64,000 bases of DNA from an uncultured Lachnospiraceae bacterium (GCA_910577275.1 CAJTMW010000013.1:60874-124873); one strand, 5' to 3'. Numbered from the stretch's first letter, positions 35,879-44,606 are shown. Numbers and translations: made by a program. The notes: generated by a model not told the origin, from the sequence alone.

Positions 35879-37552
35879 ATGCCGGACATTTTTACATTAG
35901 AAAATAAGATAAAGCAGATGATTGATGAAATGAAAGGGCTTTGTCAGACTAACGGGTTATCCAATCAGGCAAGCGAGGAGGTTGTTATCACCTCGGTCTT
36001 TCTCTACAAATTTCTGAATGATAAATTCATGGCGAATATGAATGAGTTTGCAAATGAAATGGGCATGGATACGGATGAAGTTTTGCAGGATGAAAATATG
36101 GTTGCAGGATTTTATGACTCATATCCGCAGAATGTGGCTTTTAAGTATGAAGATACGATAGAGTGCCTTATTAATAAAGTGGGAAATAATGATTTTTATA
36201 AGCTATTTGATGACGCGTTGGAAAGAATATCCGATTACCCGGAGAATGAAGAATTTTGCATCGAAACAGCAGATGGCGGTCGAAAGCCGTTGTTTACCAG
36301 AGTTACAGAAAATGTAGAAATATCGAAAAGAAATAATTTTGCTAAAAACATTTTTGGTATTATCAGTCAGGACAAGTTTGATTTCGGAGAAGCCTTTAAG
36401 AATAACTTTGATTTTTACAGTGCTGTCTTTGAGCATCTGATTAAGGACTATAATGTTGCCAGCGGCGTATATGCCGAGTATTTCACACCGCAGGCTATTT
36501 CTGCAATTATTGCAAAAATTCTGGTAGGAATGTCGCCGGTAGAAGATAAAATATATGATGTATACGACCCGTCGGCAGGTTCCGGTTCACTGGTTCTTCA
36601 CCTTGCCCACGCATTGGGAAAGGGGAGCTTTGGAGACAAAGCGCAGGTTTATACACAGGACATTTCCGGTAAGTCCTCCAGATTTTTAAGAACCAATATG
36701 CTGCTTAACGGACTCACAAACAGTCTGGACAATATCATTGAGGGAGATACACTTGAAACGCCGGCGCATTATAAGGTGGCGCATGACCCCAGCTCAGGTG
36801 TAAAGCAATTTGATTTTATTACATCAAATCCTCCGTTCAAAATGGACTTCTCATCTACCAGAAATATTATTGAGCAGAAGTGGGAGGATTCCGAGGTAAG
36901 GGACGGAATAAAGAGATTTTTTGCAGGAGTACCCAGGATTCCGAATAAAAAGAAAGAATCAATGGGAGTATACCTGTGCTTTATTCAGCATATCCTTTGG
37001 AGCCTGAAAGAAGATGGGAAAGCCGCCATTGTTGTGCCGACAGGCTTTATAACGGCGCAGTCGGGTATTGAAAAGACGGTACGTCAGACCATCGTGGACA
37101 GGCACTGGCTGAGAGGCGTAATCTCCATGCCTTCAAATATCTTTGCAAATACAGGAACCAACGTATCAGTTCTCTTTATCGATAAATCCAATAAAGAGGG
37201 GAATATCATGCTGATAGATGCTTCCAAGCTGGGCGAAAAGAGGAAAGAGGGGAAGAACCAAAAGACTGTTTTACGTACTGATGAAGTAAAGAAAATAGAA
37301 GATACTTTTATTAATCAGGATGTAGTGGAGGATTTTAGCGTTTCCGTTACCTATGAGCAGATAGCGGAAAAGAACTATTCCTTATCTGCCGGTCAGTATT
37401 TCGAGGTGAAAATCGAGTTCGTGGAATTGTCGCAGGAAGCGTTTGAGGAAAGAATGTCGGCCTATTCTTCAAGGCTTGAAAAGTTATTCGCGGAAGGGAA
37501 ATCTCTGGAGGATGAGATAAGACAGAGATTGGGGGAATTGAAGTATGAGTAA
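35879..37552 (+). CDS. hsdM: Type I restriction-modification methyltransferase subunit
   Basis: N6-adenine DNA methyltransferase subunit, 557 residues, which methylates the host sites chosen by HsdS. The SAM-binding motif is VYDPSAGSGSLVLHL and the catalytic motif is FITSNPPFKMDF (NPPF). The N-terminal helical domain HsdM_N is also there. RBS AGGAGG is present before the ATG. The 8-bp overlap with hsdS indicates translational coupling. Everything needed for activity is visible. Confidence 0.95.
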   Translation: MPDIFTLENKIKQMIDEMKGLCQTNGLSNQASEEVVITSVFLYKFLNDKFMANMNEFANEMGMDTDEVLQDENMVAGFYDSYPQNVAFKYEDTIECLINKVGNNDFYKLFDDALERISDYPENEEFCIETADGGRKPLFTRVTENVEISKRNNFAKNIFGIISQDKFDFGEAFKNNFDFYSAVFEHLIKDYNVASGVYAEYFTPQAISAIIAKILVGMSPVEDKIYDVYDPSAGSGSLVLHLAHALGKGSFGDKAQVYTQDISGKSSRFLRTNMLLNGLTNSLDNIIEGDTLETPAHYKVAHDPSSGVKQFDFITSNPPFKMDFSSTRNIIEQKWEDSEVRDGIKRFFAGVPRIPNKKKESMGVYLCFIQHILWSLKEDGKAAIVVPTGFITAQSGIEKTVRQTIVDRHWLRGVISMPSNIFANTGTNVSVLFIDKSNKEGNIMLIDASKLGEKRKEGKNQKTVLRTDEVKKIEDTFINQDVVEDFSVSVTYEQIAEKNYSLSAGQYFEVKIEFVELSQEAFEERMSAYSSRLEKLFAEGKSLEDEIRQRLGELKYE

Positions 37553-38771
37553 ATTGTTTGAATGTGTGGAGATATTAGATTTCAAAAGAATCCCATTATC
37601 TGCGAAACAAAGAGAGGGGAAGGAAAAAATATATCCATATTATGGAGCTCAAGGAATTATAGACTATGTAGATGATTATCTTTTTGATGGAGAATATATT
37701 TTAGTTGCGGAGGACGGAAACAATTTAAAATCTTTAAACGAAAATATTGCAACATGGGCAGAAGGAAAATTTTGGGTAAATAATCATGCACATATATTAG
37801 GTAAAAAGCAAGGATATAATCTTAAATATATGTATTATCTAATAAATTCTTTGGATTTACGAGGATATATTACTGGTTCTGCACAACCTAAATTGAACCA
37901 AGATAATTTAGCTAACTTAAAGTTGGAGATACCTGACAAAACAATCCAAGACAAAATTGTTGGAATATTAAGTGCTTTAGATAAAAAAATAGAAATAAAT
38001 CAGAAGGTTACAATAAAATTAGAATCAATGGTGAAAACCATTTATGATTATTGGTTTATGCAATTTGAATTTCCAAATGAAGAAGGAAAGCCTTATAAAT
38101 CTTCTGGCGGGAAGATGGTCTGGAATGAAGAATTGAAAAGGGAGATTCCTGAGGAATGGGCAAATGGAACATTAGAAGATTTAGGAGAGATTGTTGCCGG
38201 AGGAACGCCTTCAACAAATCATCCAGAGTATTACTCAGAAAACGGGATTGCATGGATAACTCCAAATGATTTGTCAAATTCAAATGATAAGTATATTACA
38301 CATGGCGAGCGGGATATATCAGAAATTGGAATAAATAACAGTTCGGCAAGACTGATGCCGGAAGGGACTGTATTATTAACTTCAAGAGCACCGATAGGAT
38401 ATTTAGGAATAGCGGCAAATGAAGTGTGTACGAATCAGGGGTTCAAATCTATAGTGCCTAATGGAAAATTTGGTTCCGAGTTTATCTATTATACTGTAGA
38501 AAAAATGATAGGATATTTGAAGTTGTTGGGTACTGGTTCAACATTTACAGAAATATCAAAGGCTGTTGTAGCAAAAGTAAAAATAGTTATTCCAGAGGAA
38601 TTAATCGTTAAAAGATTTGAAGAAATGGTTTTAGATATTTGCGCTAAACGTAAGATTATAGAGAAAGAAAATAAGGAATTAGTCGCTCTTAGAGACTTCT
38701 TATTACCATTACTAATGAACGGACAAGTTAGCTTCAAAAGCTCATATATTGAGAAGAATGAGAATTTATAA
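37545..38771 (+). CDS. hsdS: Type I restriction-modification specificity subunit
   Basis: DNA-recognition subunit, 408 residues. Two target-recognition domains (about 1-135 and 205-365) are separated by long conserved helices (about 136-175 and 370-400). TRD1 ends with GSAQPKLNQDNLANLKLEIP; TRD2 starts GTLEDLGEIVAGGTPSTNHP. Both have the expected 'P-x-x-x-x-Q/I' tail pattern. Only one hsdS is seen; there is no adjacent recombinase or partial hsdS to suggest phase variation. The first domain is the most AT-rich part of the operon, consistent with exchange of TRDs. The recognised DNA sequence cannot be deduced. Confidence 0.93.
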   Translation: MSKLFECVEILDFKRIPLSAKQREGKEKIYPYYGAQGIIDYVDDYLFDGEYILVAEDGNNLKSLNENIATWAEGKFWVNNHAHILGKKQGYNLKYMYYLINSLDLRGYITGSAQPKLNQDNLANLKLEIPDKTIQDKIVGILSALDKKIEINQKVTIKLESMVKTIYDYWFMQFEFPNEEGKPYKSSGGKMVWNEELKREIPEEWANGTLEDLGEIVAGGTPSTNHPEYYSENGIAWITPNDLSNSNDKYITHGERDISEIGINNSSARLMPEGTVLLTSRAPIGYLGIAANEVCTNQGFKSIVPNGKFGSEFIYYTVEKMIGYLKLLGTGSTFTEISKAVVAKVKIVIPEELIVKRFEEMVLDICAKRKIIEKENKELVALRDFLLPLLMNGQVSFKSSYIEKNENL

Positions 38772-38787
38772 ATAAAGGATTGATTAT

Positions 38788-39318
38788 ATGACGAATTGCG
38801 GTGAGGGCAGGCAGGTATATATCAGGAAACTTGATGAAAATGATTATTCAGTATACAGAGAAGTAACCTATGCCCATTTCCATTACAAAAATGTGTTTAC
38901 AGAGAAGTTTATGCAGACAATTTGGAAAGAGGTTAATGCCGCAAATGGTATTGCCAGCACCATTATTGAAAAAAGCACAGGCGAAATTTGCGGATTCTGC
39001 CAGCTTAAAAATGTGGATACTCCGACACCTGAAATAGGGATTGACATGAGGGACGGCTATATGGGAAAGAGATATGCGCAGGAAGCAGTAAAATTGTTGA
39101 TGGATTATGCCAGTCGGCAGTATGATGTGGATTACTTTATCTGGAAGGCGAAAAAGACTAATTCCGTAAGTAGACATATAGCAGAAAAAGCAGGCGGCAG
39201 GCTTATTTCAGAAGAAGCGACGATGGAACAGTGGCTGATTGATTATGGCAAAGAGAAGGGGGTGTTGCAAGAGGAAGATATCTCTTATATTTGTACATAC
39301 AAGATAGAAACAGTTTAA
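38788..39318 (+). CDS. GNAT family N-acetyltransferase (RimJ/RimL-like)
   Basis: Acetyl-CoA-dependent acetyltransferase, 176 residues, of the GNAT_3 (RimJ/RimL) type. The acetyl-CoA-binding loop is seen as GYMGKRYAQEAVKLLMDYA, preceded by PEIGIDMRDGY. It lies 16 bp after hsdS, with AAAGGA eight bases from the ATG, so it is probably transcribed with the restriction cassette, but I see no functional link. Substrate unknown. Confidence 0.85.
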   Translation: MTNCGEGRQVYIRKLDENDYSVYREVTYAHFHYKNVFTEKFMQTIWKEVNAANGIASTIIEKSTGEICGFCQLKNVDTPTPEIGIDMRDGYMGKRYAQEAVKLLMDYASRQYDVDYFIWKAKKTNSVSRHIAEKAGGRLISEEATMEQWLIDYGKEKGVLQEEDISYICTYKIETV

Positions 39319-39411
39319 AAAGAAAACCCCCTTGTACAATCCCCCGTTTTATGCTTAAATATTAAATAGCGGTTTCACCCGCAATATAAAATAGCTAAGG
39401 ACTTAAGTTCA

Positions 39412-40044
39412 ATGAAAAGAAAAATAATTCTCACAGTACTTCTTTCCATGTTTCTCACAGGCTGCGGAGACAAAGAAGTAATCACGGTTGCCGGCATACA
39501 GTCAGAGGAAGGGCAGGAGCCGAAATACATAGAAATGCAGGAATTTGAATTAAAGGAAACCGCCCCCGAAAAGACAGGGGACAAGTCGGGTTACTGTGTG
39601 GTGCTGATACCGGAAGGCTTTCAGGAGTCGGAGGAGATTCCGGGAATGTATGTGCATGAGCGAAATCCCCTTGACTCGTCCAATGTTTACTATACGGTAT
39701 CGGAAGGCAGCGGAGAGGGAAACATTTCTTCCGAGCTGACAGAGGCGGATTACAGAGAGAGCATAGAGGAAGCCTACAAGGCCAGCGGGCAGGACGTTCA
39801 GCTCAATATAGAATCCTTTGAAAAAATCGACATGGAAGGGATTCCGGGCTATAAGGTGCGGAGCAATTACCAGGTGGACGAGGAGACCATAGAGCAGGTG
39901 GCCTATATGATACTGGCGGATAATACCTACACCATTACATACAGTCAGATGGCGGATGACGAGCTTTTAGCCGATTTCGAGATATATGACGGGCAAATCC
40001 GGCTTGTAAGGGAAGAAGAAACCGGACTTGCAAAAAATCAGTAA
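39412..40044 (+). CDS. Putative lipoprotein of unknown function
   Basis: A 210-residue lipoprotein: signal peptide with lipobox LTGC (C18). The mature protein is acidic, without a family I recognise. It contains the strand-rich stretch SGYCVVLIPEGFQESEEIPG and later AYMILADNTYTITYSQM, compatible with a small beta-rich fold. AAGGA lies upstream of the ATG. It sits between the restriction operon and the infC leader, in its own transcriptional unit. Confidence 0.72.
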   Translation: MKRKIILTVLLSMFLTGCGDKEVITVAGIQSEEGQEPKYIEMQEFELKETAPEKTGDKSGYCVVLIPEGFQESEEIPGMYVHERNPLDSSNVYYTVSEGSGEGNISSELTEADYRESIEEAYKASGQDVQLNIESFEKIDMEGIPGYKVRSNYQVDEETIEQVAYMILADNTYTITYSQMADDELLADFEIYDGQIRLVREEETGLAKNQ

Positions 40045-40052
40045 AATAGATA

Positions 40053-40081
40053 TTGACATTTGCAAAGCGGTATGTTATTGT
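40053..40081 (+). promoter_or_regulatory. Promoter of the infC-rpmI-rplT operon
   Basis: Consensus TTGACA (40053-40058), 17-bp spacer and TATTGT (40076-40081). It is followed by a leader of about 315 bases before infC. Confidence 0.75.
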
Positions 40082-40087
40082 AAGTAA

Positions 40088-40403
40088 GCATGTGATTCAT
40101 GCAAAGGGAAGAAGCAGAGTATCCACTCTCACCCTGTGGCGATTGGGCTTACAGGCGTTCATATAATAAGATGTTTTATCAGCGGTTCCGGCAGGTACAT
40201 GGAAGCCGAAGCATCAGGGCAGGCTGACAGCAGGAGCAGAGAGCCATTGTTAACGGTGCTGCGGAGCATAAAGCCGGTTTGATGGCCGGACAGTTTAAGG
40301 CGAAGCGGAGATTGATAATACATTTTATGAAATGGATTTTCAGGTGGATAGTTATGCTATCCACTTTTTTGGTATTTTACTTATGTAAGGGGAGGACACA
40401 GCC
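40088..40403 (+). promoter_or_regulatory. Structured infC operon leader (candidate L20-type autoregulatory leader)
   Basis: A roughly 315-base untranslated leader between the promoter and infC. It contains several GC-rich self-complementary stretches, for example AGCCGGTTTGATGGCCGG, and ends with an intrinsic terminator hairpin 34 bases before the start codon. In low-GC Gram-positive bacteria the infC-rpmI-rplT operon is repressed by ribosomal protein L20 through a leader that triggers premature termination; the position and terminator fit that model. I did not recognise the exact L20-binding motif, so the ligand is inferred. Confidence 0.6.
40344..40370 (+). terminator. Leader terminator (attenuator) before infC
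   Basis: Stem GTGGATAG / CTATCCAC with a 5-base loop, followed directly by a run of six T. It lies within the leader and before the infC ribosome-binding site, so it should act as an on/off switch for the operon. Confidence 0.78.
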
Positions 40404-40910
40404 ATTAGCGATTTATTCATTAACGAACAGATTAGGGACAGGGAAGTACGTGTAATCGGAGAGGACGGAGCACAGCTTGGGATTATGTCTTCGAGAGAAG
40501 CAATGCAGTTAGCGGAAGAGGCAGGCGTGGATTTGGTTAAGATTGCCCCCACAGCAAAGCCGCCTGTGTGCAAGCTGGTTGACTATGGCAAATACAAGTA
40601 CGAGCAGACCCGTAAGGAAAAGGAAGCCAGGAAGAAGCAGAGGGTTATTGAAATCAAGGAAATCCGTCTGTCGCCCAATATCGATACCAACGACCTTAAC
40701 ACAAAGATAAGCGCCGCAAGGAAGTTCCTGAGCAAAGGGGACAGAGTGAAGGTGACGCTCAGATTCCGTGGACGCGAAATGGCGCATATGGCCAACAGCA
40801 AGCATATTCTGGATGATTTTGCGCAGGCATTGTCCGACGTATGCGTAATGGAGAAGCCGCCCAAGGTGGAAGGCAGAAGCATGACAATGTTTTTAACTGA
40901 AAAGCGATAG
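40404..40910 (+). CDS. infC: Translation initiation factor IF-3
   Basis: Initiation factor that checks start-codon pairing on the 30S subunit, 168 residues. The N-terminal domain reads FINEQIRDREVRVIGEDGAQ and the C-terminal domain EIRLSPNIDTNDLNTKI and VTLRFRGREMAH, both typical. The start is ATT at 40404: an AAGGGGAGGA Shine-Dalgarno lies seven bases before it, a TAA stop is six codons upstream, and no ATG, GTG or TTG lies between. A start at the first ATG (40485) would lose 27 residues of the conserved N-terminal domain. AUU starts are a known feature of infC and allow IF-3 to inhibit its own synthesis. Confidence 0.93.
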   Translation: MSDLFINEQIRDREVRVIGEDGAQLGIMSSREAMQLAEEAGVDLVKIAPTAKPPVCKLVDYGKYKYEQTRKEKEARKKQRVIEIKEIRLSPNIDTNDLNTKISAARKFLSKGDRVKVTLRFRGREMAHMANSKHILDDFAQALSDVCVMEKPPKVEGRSMTMFLTEKR

Positions 40911-40961
40911 CCAGCCAGTTAAAATAGATGGAACAAAATTAATATACAGGAGGAAACAGTT

Positions 40962-41159
40962 ATGCCCAAAATGAAAACAAGCAAGTCTGCTGCAAAGCGT
41001 TTTAAAGCTACAGGTACAGGTAAATTAAAAAGAAGCAAGGCATACAAGAGCCATATCTTAACCAAGAAGACGACCAAGAGAAAGAGAAATTTGAGAAAGC
41101 CCGCCATGACGGACAAGACCAATATCAAGAACATGAAGAAGATTTTACCTTATTTATAA
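40962..41159 (+). CDS. rpmI: 50S ribosomal protein L35
   Basis: Ribosomal protein L35, 65 residues, full length, very basic, with [19 protein letters not shown] near the N terminus. RBS AGGAGG. It lies between infC and rplT, the conserved order. Three copies of the 38-bp palindromic element follow it, before rplT. Confidence 0.97.
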   Translation: MPKMKTSKSAAKRFKATGTGKLKRSKAYKSHILTKKTTKRKRNLRKPAMTDKTNIKNMKKILPYL

Positions 41160-41173
41160 GAAGTAAGGTTTGT

Positions 41174-41287
41174 ACAATAAGCTGACTTGTAAAACGAGGA
41201 CAGCGTTTGATGCAATAAGCTGACTTGTAAAGCAAGGGCAGCGTTTGATACAATAAGCTGGCTCGCGAAGCGAAGACAGCGTTTGAT
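41174..41287 (+). repeat. Three tandem copies of the 38-bp palindromic element
   Basis: Units start at about 41174, 41212 and 41250, with an exact 38-bp period. Each contains CAATAAGCTG at its start and CAGCGTTTGAT at its end; the middle differs (ACTTGTAAAACGAGGA, ACTTGTAAAGCAAGGG and GCTCGCGAAGCGAAGA) but keeps hairpin potential. They fill most of the gap between rpmI and rplT. Confidence 0.9.
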
Positions 41288-41308
41288 GTCATAAGGAGGA
41301 TGTAAGAA

Positions 41309-41662
41309 ATGGCCAGAATAAAAGGTGGTATGAATGCCAGAAGAAAACACAACAGAGTTTTAAAGCTTGCAAAGGGCTACAGAGGAGCCAGGAGCAAACA
41401 ATATAGAATTGCAAAACAGTCTGTAATGAGAGCGCTCGCTTCTTCCTACGCAGGACGCAAGCAGAGAAAGCGTCAGTTCAGACAGCTCTGGATTGCACGT
41501 ATCAATGCGGCGGCAAGAATGAACGGTTTGTCCTACAGCAAATTTATGTACGGACTTAAGCTGGCAGGCGTTGAGATTAACAGAAAGATGCTTTCCGAGA
41601 TGGCAGTTAATGATGCCGAGGGCTTCAAGACACTGGCGGAGCTTGCCAAGAGCAAAATTTAA
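41309..41662 (+). CDS. rplT: 50S ribosomal protein L20
   Basis: Ribosomal protein L20, 117 residues, full length, with [20 protein letters not shown] at the N terminus. It binds 23S rRNA early in 50S assembly and in Firmicutes can repress its own operon. RBS AAGGAGG precedes the ATG. A terminator follows. Confidence 0.97.
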   Translation: MARIKGGMNARRKHNRVLKLAKGYRGARSKQYRIAKQSVMRALASSYAGRKQRKRQFRQLWIARINAAARMNGLSYSKFMYGLKLAGVEINRKMLSEMAVNDAEGFKTLAELAKSKI

Positions 41663-41682
41663 AAGGGATAAGAAACAAACGC

Positions 41683-41712
41683 AAAAGACCTTATTAGCTT
41701 AAGGTCTTTTTC
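41683..41712 (+). terminator. Terminator of the infC operon
   Basis: Stem AAGACCTTA / TAAGGTCTT, six-base loop, then TTTTTC. It closes the infC-rpmI-rplT unit, two bases before the next palindromic repeat. Confidence 0.85.
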
Positions 41713-41714
41713 TT

Positions 41715-41786
41715 AACAATAAGCTGGCTCGCGGAGCGTGACAGCGTTTGTTAACAATAAGCTGGCTCTCGAAGCGGGGCGGCGCC
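41715..41786 (+). repeat. Two tandem copies of the 38-bp palindromic element
   Basis: The first copy (41715-41752) is the best match to consensus: AACAATAAGCTGGCTCGCGG then AGCGTGACAGCGTTTGTT. The second begins at 41753, after exactly 38 bp, and degenerates at its 3' end near 41786. They lie between the rplT terminator and the dipeptidase gene. Confidence 0.9.
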
Positions 41787-41814
41787 TTTAAGAAAGCTTT
41801 CGGAAAGGAATCGG

Positions 41815-43287
41815 ATGAGGATGCTTGAAAATTTAAAACCTGAAAATGTTTTTTACTTTTTTGAAGAAATATGCAAAATTCCCCACGGCTCAGGGAATAC
41901 AGGGCGGATAAGCGATTATCTGGTGAAATTTGCCGCCGACAGGGGACTGGAGCATTATCAGGATGAACTGGGAAACGTTATTATTATCAAGGAAGCGTCA
42001 AAGGGCTATGAAAACCATGAGCCTGTGATGCTTCAGGGACATATGGACATGGTCGCCGTGAAAAGGCCGGACAGCCCTGTTGACATGACAAAGGACGGCC
42101 TTATATTATCGGTGGACGGCGACAGGCTTTTCGCAGAGGGTACGAGTCTTGGAGGAGATGACGGCATTGCCGTGGCCTACGGACTGGCGCTCCTTGACGG
42201 AAGTTATCGGCATCCGAGAATCGAGCTGGTCATTACGGTGGATGAGGAAGTGGGAATGGACGGGGCAAGAGGCCTTGACGCAGCTCCCCTCAAAGCGAAA
42301 AGACTGGTGAATCTGGATTCCGAGGAGGAAGGGATTTTTCTTTCGGGCTGCGCCGGCGGCGCAAGGGTGAATATGCAGATTTCCGGCGTGTGGGAGAGCA
42401 AAAAAGGCGTTCCCTGTGAAATTCGCGTGGGCGGATTGAAAGGCGGACATTCCGGCGGGGAAATCCACAAGGAGCGGGGAAACGCCATCTGCATTCTGGG
42501 AAGGGCGCTTTACAGGCTTGGACTGGATATGGAGGTGTCCGTGGCTGATTTTGCAGGCGGCGTTGCGGATAATGCTATTCCCACCGATGCCTGCGCCAGG
42601 CTTGTAATCTCAAAACCGGAAACGACGGATAAGGAATGTCAGCAGAAAGCGGAAAGCATCTGCAAAGCCATAAATGCGGAGCTGCGGGAAGAACTGGCGG
42701 ACAAGGACGAGGGTGTCAGCATTGAAATTACCTTTGAGCCGGTATCGGAAACAAAGGTGCTCGCCGGGGACGCCGGGAAAAGAGCAATCGCCCTGCTAAA
42801 TACATTACCTTACGGCGTGCAGGCCATGAGCTTTGCAATGCCCGGGCTTGTGGAAACCTCTCTGAATCCGGGACTTTTGTCTGTGAAGGAAAAGGCCGGC
42901 AGGCCGGCGGTTTGCGTGGGGATTTCTGTCCGCAGCAGTCTGGAAAGCGCAAAGGCGGCTCTGATTGCACGGCTTGAGACGCTGGCAGGACTGGCGGGAG
43001 CCGGAACTGAGATAACCGGCGATTATCCGGGCTGGGCGTTTAAGAAAGACTCACCCCTGCGGGATAAAATGTGTGAGGTATATGAAAAATTATATAAAAG
43101 CAAGCCCGTGATTCAGGCGATTCATGCGGGCGTGGAGTGCGGCCTTCTGGCGCATAAAATACCGGGGCTTGACTGCGTCTCCATCGGGCCTGATATGAAA
43201 AATATCCACACCTTTGAGGAGGAACTCAGTATTTCGTCCACGGAGCGGGTTTGGGATTATCTGGTTTGTCTGCTTTCGGAGCTTTAA
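41815..43287 (+). CDS. Aminoacyl-histidine dipeptidase (M20C, PepD-like)
   Basis: Zinc dipeptidase of the M20C family, 490 residues, full length. The metal-binding motifs are QGHMDMVA (H-x-D), LGGDDGIAVA, VDEEVGMDGA (glutamate pair) and the conserved NLDSEEEG. It hydrolyses dipeptides such as Xaa-His (carnosine-like) and is involved in peptide use. AAAGGA lies five bases before the ATG at 41815; an alternative ATG at 41821 is two codons in. A single-gene unit behind the palindromic repeats. Confidence 0.9.
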   Translation: MRMLENLKPENVFYFFEEICKIPHGSGNTGRISDYLVKFAADRGLEHYQDELGNVIIIKEASKGYENHEPVMLQGHMDMVAVKRPDSPVDMTKDGLILSVDGDRLFAEGTSLGGDDGIAVAYGLALLDGSYRHPRIELVITVDEEVGMDGARGLDAAPLKAKRLVNLDSEEEGIFLSGCAGGARVNMQISGVWESKKGVPCEIRVGGLKGGHSGGEIHKERGNAICILGRALYRLGLDMEVSVADFAGGVADNAIPTDACARLVISKPETTDKECQQKAESICKAINAELREELADKDEGVSIEITFEPVSETKVLAGDAGKRAIALLNTLPYGVQAMSFAMPGLVETSLNPGLLSVKEKAGRPAVCVGISVRSSLESAKAALIARLETLAGLAGAGTEITGDYPGWAFKKDSPLRDKMCEVYEKLYKSKPVIQAIHAGVECGLLAHKIPGLDCVSIGPDMKNIHTFEEELSISSTERVWDYLVCLLSEL

Positions 43288-43353
43288 TTTTTTAAAACGC
43301 GTATCATTTCGGCGGCGGCTGGCCGCCAAAGCGGCGCGGAAATGGGGAAAAAT

Positions 43354-44556
43354 ATGAATTTAAATAGAAAAAACATAAGAAAAATCAGAGGTCTTATCCT
43401 CTTTACAGGTCTGGTGATTCTTGGGCTTATGAAGTTTGATGTGCTTTGCGGTGTCCTGGTTTTTGTGGTTGGGATTTTAAGGCCTTTCCTTGTGGGCGGA
43501 ATGATTGCTTTTGTGATTAACCTTCCCATGAGCTTTTATGAGAAAAAGCTTTTTAAAAACGGGCAGCTCAAGGGAGGAGCGGGCAGGGTACTAAACAAGT
43601 GCAGCAGGGGAATAAGCCTTCTTCTCGCGTATCTGTCGGTAATTCTGGCAATTACGCTGGTGGTGGTTACGGTGATTCCCCAGCTTGTAAGCACAATTAA
43701 GGACCTTGCCAACGAGATTCCCATATTCTGGAATAATGTAATTACCGAACTGGAGATAATTTTTGCCGCAAATCCGGAGCTGCTTCAAATACTGTCAGAG
43801 GCTGAGGATATCCAGATTGACTGGCAGGGACTTATCACCACAGTGGTGGATTTCCTCAGAAACGGCATGGGAAGTATGCTGAACTCCACGTTTTCTGTGG
43901 CAGGCAGCATTATCAACAGTACGGTAAACTTTTTTATTTCCCTGATTTTCTCCATTTATATTCTGGTACAGAAGGAAAAGCTGGGAAATCAGTTTACAAG
44001 GCTGTTAAAGGCGTATACCAGTTCAAAAATATGTAAAGGAACCTTAAAGGTGTTTGGCCTGCTGAACCGCAATTTCAGCAATTTCATTACCGGACAGTGC
44101 ACCGAGGCAATTATACTCGGTTTGATGTTCGTGGTTTCCATGACGATTTTCCGGTTTGACTATGCGGTAATGACAGGCGTATTGATTGCATTTACGGCGC
44201 TTATCCCCATTGTGGGCGCCTTTATTGGGTGCTTTGTGGGAGCGTTCCTGATGCTGGTGGACGACCCTGTAAAGGCGTTCTGGTTTGTGATTTTGTTTGT
44301 GGTTCTCCAGCAGATAGAGGGAAATCTGATTTATCCCCATGTGGTGGGGAACTCCGTGGGACTGCCTTCCATATGGGTGCTTGCGGCCGTTACCATCGGC
44401 GGCAGCCTTATGGGCGTTTTCGGAATGTTGGTTTTCATCCCTCTGTTATCTACGGTTTACATGCTTTTAAGGGAGGATGTGAACAGAAGAAACGGGAAGA
44501 ACGGCAGCTTGCCGGCTTTGGAGGCTGTCCCGGATACATCCGAAGAAGGTCGGTAA
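43354..44556 (+). CDS. AI-2E family membrane transporter
   Basis: Polytopic membrane protein of the AI-2E/PerM (UPF0118) family, 400 residues, about eight segments. The C-terminal signature runs QQIEGNLIYPHVVGNSVGLP with LPSIWVLAAVTIGGSLMG, both well conserved. Members export autoinducer 2 or act as sodium/proton antiporters; the substrate here is open. The start is ATG 43354, where GGGGAAAAAT is the Shine-Dalgarno context. An in-frame ATG at 43342 precedes it, as in two other genes with the same context (see findings). Confidence 0.88.
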   Translation: MNLNRKNIRKIRGLILFTGLVILGLMKFDVLCGVLVFVVGILRPFLVGGMIAFVINLPMSFYEKKLFKNGQLKGGAGRVLNKCSRGISLLLAYLSVILAITLVVVTVIPQLVSTIKDLANEIPIFWNNVITELEIIFAANPELLQILSEAEDIQIDWQGLITTVVDFLRNGMGSMLNSTFSVAGSIINSTVNFFISLIFSIYILVQKEKLGNQFTRLLKAYTSSKICKGTLKVFGLLNRNFSNFITGQCTEAIILGLMFVVSMTIFRFDYAVMTGVLIAFTALIPIVGAFIGCFVGAFLMLVDDPVKAFWFVILFVVLQQIEGNLIYPHVVGNSVGLPSIWVLAAVTIGGSLMGVFGMLVFIPLLSTVYMLLREDVNRRNGKNGSLPALEAVPDTSEEGR

Positions 44557-44577
44557 ATGCTGAATTTTGCGAATTTA

Positions 44578-44606
44578 TTGACTCTTATACACCTCTGTGA
44601 TAAAAT
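44578..44606 (+). promoter_or_regulatory. Probable promoter of the corrinoid adenosyltransferase-like gene
   Basis: TTGACT (44578-44583), 17-bp spacer, TAAAAT (44601-44606). The left arm of a 13-bp inverted repeat lies inside the spacer. Confidence 0.62.

Noticed and set aside
37545..38771. A phase-variable hsdS inversion locus
   Set aside because: Only one hsdS is present, with no partial copies, inverted repeats or recombinase nearby.
40485..40910. infC beginning at the first ATG
   Set aside because: It would remove the conserved N-terminal part, and the strong Shine-Dalgarno is placed for the ATT at 40404.
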